Assembly (NCBI GenBank): GCA_036245805.1
Contig: BTRK01000001.1
Location: forward strand, 13,082,001 to 13,146,000
Direction of reading: 5' to 3'
Source of the DNA: Pristionchus mayeri
Taxonomy: Eukaryota > Nematoda > Chromadorea > Rhabditida > Neodiplogasteridae
Length of the DNA stretch: 64,000 nt
Shown: in pieces, positions 56,996 to 64,000 of the stretch
How positions within the stretch are numbered: the first letter of the stretch is position 1
Layout of the letters: each line of letters begins with the position of its first letter
Made by a program: the position numbers and the translations under genes
The notes under the pieces: generated by a model
Seen by the model: only the letters and a program-made list of their open reading frames with translations
What the model was told of the DNA's origin: nothing
Databases searched by the model: none

Positions 56996-59900
56996 ATGCT
57001 GGCCTCTTCTCTACTTCTCCTCTGTTTTGCATCAATCGCCGAATCTCGGGTATCATTTCCCTTCTCCGAAGTACTGCAACAGAGTGATTTACATGAAAAC
57101 AAGGTACGTCTTGTGACTAATTTTCGCTGTTTTGAACGTTTCATAGAAGCGCTTTGGACATCATACATATGTTGTCCTAGTATGGATCACCCAAATGCTT
57201 GTTTAGCTTTGTAAATATTTTGCATAACTTTGCATTCGTAAATAAAATGTTTCATCGAATTCACCTAAGTAAATCCGTTGGAGGCGTCTTTCCGATGCTT
57301 GGCTGGATGTAGAGTATATTCACCCAATGCGAACGATGGAATTGTCATCCTTGACTGGACTGGGAGACAGTACTACACGTTCGTTTTATGTTTGGTAGAA
57401 GCGATCGAGTCAGCATGATCCAAGTAAAGAAATGCCAAATATCTCGAGTAAATACTTTCATTTGTTATATCACACATAATTCATCCACATGAACAACTCA
57501 ACACCGGCGAAAAAACTGACAAATTGTATAATTTCTAGCGTGATTGCAGATTGAAAGAGCTGTCCGAACTGAAGCCGGGAGAGCATTACGATCTGCCTGT
57601 GAGTGCACACTTATCCGATTAATTCTGAATCATGCAGAACTTGATTTGAATAATAAATAACTTGTTTTGAATCATTCTGCATCATGAAGGCCCACACCGA
57701 TCGGTACTGGCTGAAGAATACTGGTGATGCCGATCCCCAATTCGTCTTCTACGTCATCGAGAGGGGAGCAAGTCAGTAGTGATCATTTCTACTCCGTTCT
57801 ATATTTTTTGCTGTTTTGTTTCAATCCCTACCGTTGACTTTTTTAAAGTTTTCACAAGAGTTTTTGAAAATATTAGCATTTTATCGATAACTTTTCTGAA
57901 GAATATCAGACTTATATAATTCGAGCAAAAATCACTCATGTGAAATTCACCAGCTTAAAAAAACAATTTCAGATAATTATAACACAACGGTGGTGTACGT
58001 GTCAGATGACAAGACTTCTGCGCCCCGACGATGGAGTGTTAAGGCTGTATCTGTATACAGTACTGTCGTCTACTGGGGCGATTCATTTCGAATTCAATGA
58101 AGATAGAGATACAACTTCGGTAAAAAATGCCTGTTTTCGGAACAAGACCGGTTTTTTTACATTGCTCAGAATTTTGTTTAAAATACATAAATAGTTGTAT
58201 GTACGCCGAATACATGAGGTTCGCCGAACAAGCAAATATGAAAAACGATTCGGAGATTTTTTCGCTTGCTGAAAACAAATATTTCCTCAAGCGCGAAATT
58301 GGGGTAATCGATTCTTCAATTTACGCAACCTCGTGGCCGGCCGAGAGGTTATATAGGGAGAGTAAAACTAGGATGCAATTAACATAATTAACACTTTACA
58401 ATCCACTCAAAATTTTCCAGTATAACCTCCCTTCTGTGTATGCCACTGGCTTCGACTCTTTATCCACATGCAGGCCCGTATACAAAGCGAGGTAAGCTTT
58501 GTGATGACAAATCAATTTTCCCCAAAATGTCGAATTTGAACCGGAATTTCACAGATATAGTAATAATTTTATAGTATTTTCCAGATCAAGCGAATCTGCG
58601 CTTAACACTGCTTTCCCCATCTATTCGCCGATTGCCACCGTTGAATTTGATTATATGTGGGGGTATATACTCGCGACGATTTCCGGAGATCCAAGTAGGC
58701 GTACCGCTAAATATAATACAAATATATGTTTATGAAAATGAAAAAAAAACCATTCAAATTGAAAATGAGTTTTTTTACTCGTTCTTATATTAGCATCACG
58801 AAGTGCAGTTATAATTGTGGAATAATGATTTCAATAATTTCAAAGTTGATAATTTATTATGCATGGATACACGCGTTAATTATAAAACAATTGTTTTCCA
58901 TAGAAATACACGCATTAGAAATCATGAAGCGAGTTTGAAAGGCATTAGGTCAGATGAGAACTATGACGCCATACCGCCTTTGATATGCAAACTGCAGCAT
59001 GACGTAATAGTTATCATCTGACCTAGTTGAAATGTTCTCGTCATTCTCCACTATCCCTCGCTGCTCCACCGTTCGACTGAGTGTGTAAATAAATGATGAG
59101 ACGGTGAATTTCGAACAATATCATCTGCACTGTTTCAGATGGAACCATTTCAACGGGCACTGACACGACATCTGTATTTGCATCTCCAGGTGAAACTTGA
59201 TGTGTTCAACGACAATATTATTTTTTATCTGTCGAATAACAATGATGAATTATAAAAAATTTTTTAGTAAAAACGTGATTAAAAAACTGTTCAGTGAGGC
59301 AGATAATGTGATTACTGCTGATTCTAGGCTACGTAGGATGCGGAATTGATGCAAACACTGGAGGACCTGCGAAGTACTATGTGGACAATAGCATGATCGG
59401 CTTTGAAAGCTCGTTTACTGTTCAGAATGACAAGTGAGTGAATGTCACGTAAAACTGCAATACAATCACTTTGATCATGATCTATTGAAAACATAATGCT
59501 CTATCAAAATCCAATGGAAATTAAGTGAATTTTGTGGATTCATCAGTTGTTCTAATTTGCGGCTTCATTTTTGCTTTTAAAACTACCGAAATATTCTGTT
59601 CGAAATTTCTGGAACTTTCTTGTAAAATATCTCTCTCGAGATTTGAAATTTTAAAAAAATACTTATGAACCTTTTTCAAAATAACTTATATTAAGGGATG
59701 CATACTCTTTGGTTTATAAATTTTAAAGACTTGCAGTGGGCTCTCTGTTCGCATCGCTGGTGACTATTCAATCACTTCCGCGAACAACGAAGTAACGCTC
59801 AGCGTGAATGAAATGGAGTATACGTGAGGGTTTAATTGCTTGAAATGAAATTATTGCACTGTGCATTGAGATGAGTTCTGTCATATCTTTTCATATTTCC

Positions 59901-60585
59901 TTACTTTTTAAATGTTTGTGTTCATTGCAGGCTTAATGGAACGGACCATGCCTACTCGCTTTCTTACGAACAACAATATTTGGAGAAATCACCGGTGCAA
60001 ATCGGAGTGGAGTGGGAGAAGCAGTGCTGGACCCAGGACTCGTTTGCGATTCAGATCGATGTGAGCACCTAGTAATGAATTATACCAGACTTCGACTTAA
60101 AATCAAATATTGCTAACTTTCTAAACTGTAACCTGAATTCGGCTCTGAATTTATAACGATTCTTGCTTTGCGGTGCTTCAGAAAAATAAGACCCCTGCCA
60201 TACCTAGGAATTGTTATGGGAGTAATAGATGGTTATCGGCCAATATTTGTGTTATTTATAGGTGATCAGCAAACCAAAATATACAGGAGAAAAAACTTCA
60301 TCAACCACTCAGTCGACAATCACAGCTCCTTCCAGCACTCAAGCAAAAATTTCGGGTGACACGACAGTATGTCCAAATTATGTGGCAACTACTACGGAAG
60401 CTGTTGATACAACAACAACATTTGATTCAAAACAGTCGTCGGATGATGTGTCGACTACTGCGGATAATGAGGAAAGCACGACGATGAACGACAAGCGAGT
60501 GGGCATTACCACTACAAAAAGTGGACAACCAATCAGCATCAGCGGTAGCGTACTGCTAGTGTTCGCATATTTCACTCTAATTTAG
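56996..60585 (+). CDS. SEVL-C: GPI-type secreted family protein, 12 exons, one frame break
   Basis: Exons: 56996-57103, 57286-57378, 57550-57598, 57690-57771, 57973-58119, 58421-58491, 58585-58694, 59139-59189, 59328-59433, 59737-59823, 59931-60060, 60262-60585. Signal peptide MLASSLLLLCFASIAES, SEVLQQSDL, Cys pair SFRCLAGC, LKNTGDADPQFVFYVIERGA, NYNTTVVYVSDD, YATGFDSL with CRPVY, NTAFPIYSPIATV, GYVGCGIDA, CWTQDSFAIQID, a Thr/Ser-rich stalk and a hydrophobic C-terminus (ISGSVLLVFAYFTLI), as in a GPI-anchored surface protein. Exon 5 is 10 bases longer than in SEVL-B between GACAAG and GGGGCG, which shifts frame near 58015-58030; an assembly error or a true lesion are both possible. Otherwise it is the most complete long-form member. 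Intestinal or cuticle-facing surface localisation is a guess. Confidence 0.7.
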
Positions 60586-60655
60586 CTGTAAACCGATGTA
60601 ATGTAGCTGAATAAAATGGTTGAATAAATTTTTCGTGATAATTGCGCTATTATAA

Positions 60656-60913
60656 TTGTTATTTTACGACAATAATGAGGTGGGAACCACCTGTTCTCAC
60701 GAAGCCTACGACCAAAGGCATATCAAAATTTGTTGTACACGTTGCAATAAAGTTCGAATGTTCCCCCCTTGCGGTTCTGAATTAATTAATTCTATCAGAC
60801 GAAGTATGTTATATGATGACTCAAGAACACTTATCATAGAAACTGGTCAATGGATTTACCAAAATCAAATGTATGATTACAGTGGGTCCATACCAAAAGT
60901 CCCCCCTCTCTAA
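60656..60913 (+). CDS. Short unrecognised ORF with Cys pairs
   Basis: 85 codons, including CCTRC and a FPPCGSEL segment. It runs into the downstream minisatellite, has no splice context and no match that I recognise. It could be a fragment of a transposon-borne gene. Listed only because it is the sole open frame in this gap with a protein-like composition. Confidence 0.2.
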   Translation: MLFYDNNEVGTTCSHEAYDQRHIKICCTRCNKVRMFPPCGSELINSIRRSMLYDDSRTLIIETGQWIYQNQMYDYSGSIPKVPPL

Positions 60914-61035
60914 AAGGGTACTACCAAAACGTCCCCTCCGCGCGCTACCAAAACGTCCCATTACCAAAACGCCCCCCCCCCTCTACCAAAACGTCCTCTC
61001 TACCAAAACGTCCCCTACCCAAACGTCCCCTAGCC
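60893..61035. repeat. Minisatellite of CTACCAAAACGTCCCC units
   Basis: About eight imperfect head-to-tail copies of TACCAAAACGTCCCC, some shortened, with a C-run at 60972-60980. Confidence 0.85.
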
Positions 61036-61637
61036 CTCCCTCACAATCCCTCGTCCTCCCTCGCCCTTCTTTGCCAGTGGGTGTGAACTCATGATCCCGT
61101 GTCGGTCAATTCAATTGATCTGTACTTGGAGTCATCCAACGATAGTGGAAGGCTCCAACTCGGACCCATCCAACGATAAACGAAGATTCCAGCTCTCCAC
61201 CTTCCTTGTCTATTATTTGGCAGGGATCGCATGATAATCGATCAATGTGGTGAAATGAAAATTAAATGATTTTAAAAATTCTGGTAAAATCGCTAAAAGT
61301 ATTTCGAAACAAGCTGATTGGAAATAGTATCTACCGATACTGTTCCCTCTAATTTTCAACCTCTTCTCTAGTGAAACTAGTGTCTACAGAAATTGTTCCC
61401 TCTAACTTTTAACGTCTTCTCTTAAGGGGGACAAAGCCCTATAGAGCTCTCAGCCGTCAGCAAGAATTTTATTTATTTATTTTATTTTCATCAAGAAGGT
61501 TAGGGCCAAAAATGATAGAAGTACCAGGATCAGGGTGTGCTAAAATTCATTTGCCGCTTGCCGAATTTGCCGAAATTACCTACCTTTTTTGAAGCAACAA
61601 CACTTCTCATATCCTTTTTATATTGTGGATCGAAAAA

Positions 61638-61870
61638 TCGCCGGGTGGCGCAGTGGTTTTGTGCCATCTAAGGGTCACGAGTTCGACCCCGCAGATCCAC
61701 TGACATCAAGATGGTTAAGATCTGACGGTAGTGATTCGAAGTCACTGTACGGAAAACCACGCGCACACAACACGGGCGGTTTTAAGTCTCACACCGGGCC
61801 ACTGGTTTCCAGGATAAGCTTTCGTTGCTGTATAGACGATGGGGTGGCACGATTCACATTTGCATGAAAA
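61638..61870 (+). ncRNA. tRNA-derived SINE inside element Z
   Basis: GGTGGCGCAGTGGTT matches a Pol III A box and GAGTTCGACCCC a B box with tRNA-like spacing of about 30 bases. A non-tRNA body follows (GATCTGACGGTAGTGATTCG, ACGGGCGGTTTTAAGTC). No intact cloverleaf is evident. Confidence 0.55.
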
Positions 61871-61999
61871 TGCCAAACACCTTTACATTTATTTTCTACT
61901 TCGTACTATTGATTGACAATTTTCAAACACATCTCACTCATCAAACAAAGTCAGGCGAAGATATAGCTTTTCATAGGACTCTTCCCTACATAACACGAG

Positions 62000-62695
62000 T
62001 ATTCTGAGAGATTGCATGAATGTTTGACAAAATGTTCAAAATGCTTCGATCTCTCCCATATTATCATGGTTGATGTGTCTGAAGATAAGAAACTTCCAGG
62101 TTAAGTTTCAGAGCCGTAAAATCAAAATTGCCTAAAAGCCGGCTCTGGAATTTTCAAAATTTCAAAATTCTGTATAATCGTTCAACGTTGAGCTACAGTG
62201 AAGTTAGAAAGTGTAAAATTACCAGCTCTACGAGCTGAACATCTTTCATATTGATAACTTTGATAAAGGAAAAAAAGAAAAAAAATGTTCCAACCAACCA
62301 CGAGATTATTATAGATTCGAAATCTACGCCATTTTCTACCCCGGATAAGTTTTTTTCCTGATCAATCATGAATGGTATTCGTTCTCATTTTTCGCCTTGA
62401 ATGTGCTAAATCTCAACTTTTCTCGTTATTTCCAAATTTTCCTTTGACTGTAACAACTAGTTAGAGCATCCAATCGCGTTTAAAGTTGGCCGAGGAGTCG
62501 TACTGGAGCATATAAAGGTGTTCAATATCAATTCTGATAAAAATTTTGAAAATTCCAGAGCCGGCTTTCAGGCACATTTGATTTTACGGCTCTGAAACTT
62601 AAACTGAAAGTTTCTTATCTTCAGGCACATCAACCACGATAATATGGTAGAGATCGAATCATTTTGAACATTTTCGATCTCTCAGAAGACCTGTG
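62000..62695. mobile_element. Foldback element FB5 inside element Z
   Basis: GAGAGATTGCATGAATG / GATCGAATCATTTTGAACAT ends, with GAAGATAAGAAACTT and AAGTTTCTTATCTTC, and AGCCGGCTCTGGAATTTTCA and TGAAAATTCCAGAGCCGGCT, inverted about a centre near 62350. Non-coding. Confidence 0.8.
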
Positions 62696-62726
62696 ATAAG
62701 AAGACTGCAAGTTTTGTAAAAGCATT

Positions 62727-63430
62727 TTAAAATGCACTTATAACAGGATCTGAGCGTCGGAATGGTAATGAGAGGACCGTTTTTTTTTCGAAACGAAGGA
62801 TTTTCTGATTCTGCAATAACATAGACAAAATAACTACACAGGGTCTCAAAAGGAGAAGAGACCTTATTTGCGTGGCCCGACGAATCCCATTCATTTGTCG
62901 ATTAACTAAATAATGGAGCGGTCTGAAATGCATACTTTGTTCAATCGTTTACGTATGCTACAGTTGAACGAGGCTCAAATCGAGGAAAAGCTCTTGGTTG
63001 ATTTGTGAGGAAAAGGTTCATGCATCTATCTACACAAACGCCGCATCCGTAGCTTCACTCCCCTATGTGAAGATGTCTTTTGAGTGGTCAAAAGAACCCA
63101 TTTTTACTCGATTGATATCGAATTGCATTATGTTTCACCCAATAATGAGGATTAATCTTTCAGATTTTCTACGAATTCTTTCAGAATCAAATAAGTAGGA
63201 TGTTTCAAGATAATTTTGTTGTCGGATCCTCTCATTTCACCCAAATGTTGTGAATTTTGACAGACCAACTCGAAAAATAGACACAGTGAGAGGGCGATTG
63301 TTCTCTGAGAATTACTGGGCCACGCAAATGAGCCTAATTCCCCATCTGACAGGCTGTGTACTACATAGTAGGTATGGATTTTTCGGTCCACAATTCGGAT
63401 TAAAAAGGAGATGACAAGTGTTGTTGCTTC
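62727..63430. other. Interior of element Z, right part
   Basis: Holds further inverted pieces (GAATTACTGGGCCACGCAAAT at 63310 against TTTGCGTGGCCCGACGAATC at 62868; GGTCTCAAAAGG). The short ORFs on both strands are shadows of this pairing. No gene seen. Confidence 0.5.
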
Positions 63431-63903
63431 AGACGACTGTTACTCTTGTTCGGGTTTAGCAGTGTAAGGCGTTGGCAACTTCGGCAAGTTCAAAAGGTTG
63501 GTAATTTCGTCAAATTCAGCAAGCGGCAAGTGAATTTTGGCACACCCTGGTCCTCGTACTTCTATCATTTCGGTCCTAACCTTCTTGATGAAAATAAAAA
63601 AATATATATATAAATAAATTCTTGCTGACGGCTGAGAGCTCTTCAGGGCTTTGTCCCCTTTTAGGGATTGAAAATTAGAGGGAACAGTATCAGTAGATAC
63701 TATTTCCAATCAGCTTGTTTCGAAATACTTTTAGGGATTTTAACAGAATTTTTAAAATCATTTAATTTTCATTTCACCACATCGATCGATTATCATGCGA
63801 TCCCTACCAAATAATAGACAAGGAAGGGGGAGAGCTGGAATCTTCCTTTATCGATGGATGACTCCGAGTACAGATCAATTGAATTGACCGACACGGGATC
63901 ATT

Positions 63904-63970
63904 AGAGAGGAATCGGGAGATACTCGATAACTCTGGGGCTTGCCGGGACGTAGGAATTCATGATTTTTAA
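63904..63970 (+). repeat. Repeat X, copy 5, terminal fragment
   Basis: GAGAGGAATCGGGAGATACT ... GCCGGGACGTAGGAATTCAT, then diverges. It abuts the right end of element Z. Confidence 0.7.
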
Positions 63971-64000
63971 TTGGCTGCAAAATTTAAAAAAAAGTACTTC

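Larger units (their letters stand above)
61091..63903. mobile_element. 2.8 kb element Z with long terminal inverted repeats
   Basis: The ends ATGATCCCGTGTCGGTCAAT and ATTGACCGACACGGGATCAT are inverted. Pairing extends roughly 400-500 bases inward (for example CCAATCAGCTTGTTTCGAAA at 63705 against its complement at 61305, and AAGCGGCAA near 63520 against TTGCCGCTTG near 61551). The interior holds a SINE and a smaller foldback. No transposase is recognisable, so non-autonomous. Confidence 0.8.

Overview
The window reads as nuclear DNA of a free-living rhabditid-type nematode, possibly a diplogastrid such as Pristionchus. The evidence is many 50-300 bp GT-AG introns with TTTCAG-like acceptors, dense small genes, a family of secreted/GPI-anchored nematode proteins in tandem, a nematode-type small tyrosine phosphatase, a MOLO1-like secreted protein, mariner elements and very many foldback repeats. 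The species call is an inference. All gene models were read by eye from splice signals and comparison between copies inside the window.

Layout. (1) 1-5339: a partial family gene at the left edge, a repeat-rich gap, and the first half of SEVL-1 (my label for a family marked by an N-terminal S-E-V-L motif). (2) 5340-39828: a near-perfect palindrome. The left arm (5340-21758) and right arm (23416-39828) are about 16.4 kb each and differ at only a few bases plus simple-repeat lengths. Each arm carries the 3' half of SEVL-1, a complete SEVL-2, an intact tyrosine phosphatase, a 3'-truncated MOLO1-like gene, foldback elements, a 66-residue ORF and exons 1-4 of a broken SEVL gene (SEVL-E). The 1.66 kb spacer consists of repeat X pieces and a nested repeat W with a tRNA-like head. 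(3) 39829-44330: repeat Y plus W in a second palindrome, then X, inside which a fragment of SEVL-2 is trapped. (4) 44414-55844: SEVL-B, exons 5-12, with introns inflated by three large foldback elements; its last intron and last exon are altered by a third palindrome (51360-56142) that carries two inverted copies of an apparently intact mariner. (5) 55924-60585: the 66-residue ORF paralogue and SEVL-C, a full-length GPI-type family member with one frame break. (6) 60586-64000: a minisatellite and a 2.8 kb long-TIR repeat containing a SINE.

Main interpretation. SEVL-E (exons 1-4) and SEVL-B (exons 5-12) look like two halves of one gene split in intron 4. What lies between them is X, an inverted copy of the 16.4 kb immediately upstream, Y and X. 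Intron 11 of the same gene contains X, an inverted copy of the 2 kb immediately downstream, and X. So the same architecture, an inverted copy of neighbouring DNA bounded by directly oriented X copies, occurs twice at different scales. Assembly error must be excluded first, but the unique spacers and arm-specific differences argue against a simple foldback-read artefact.
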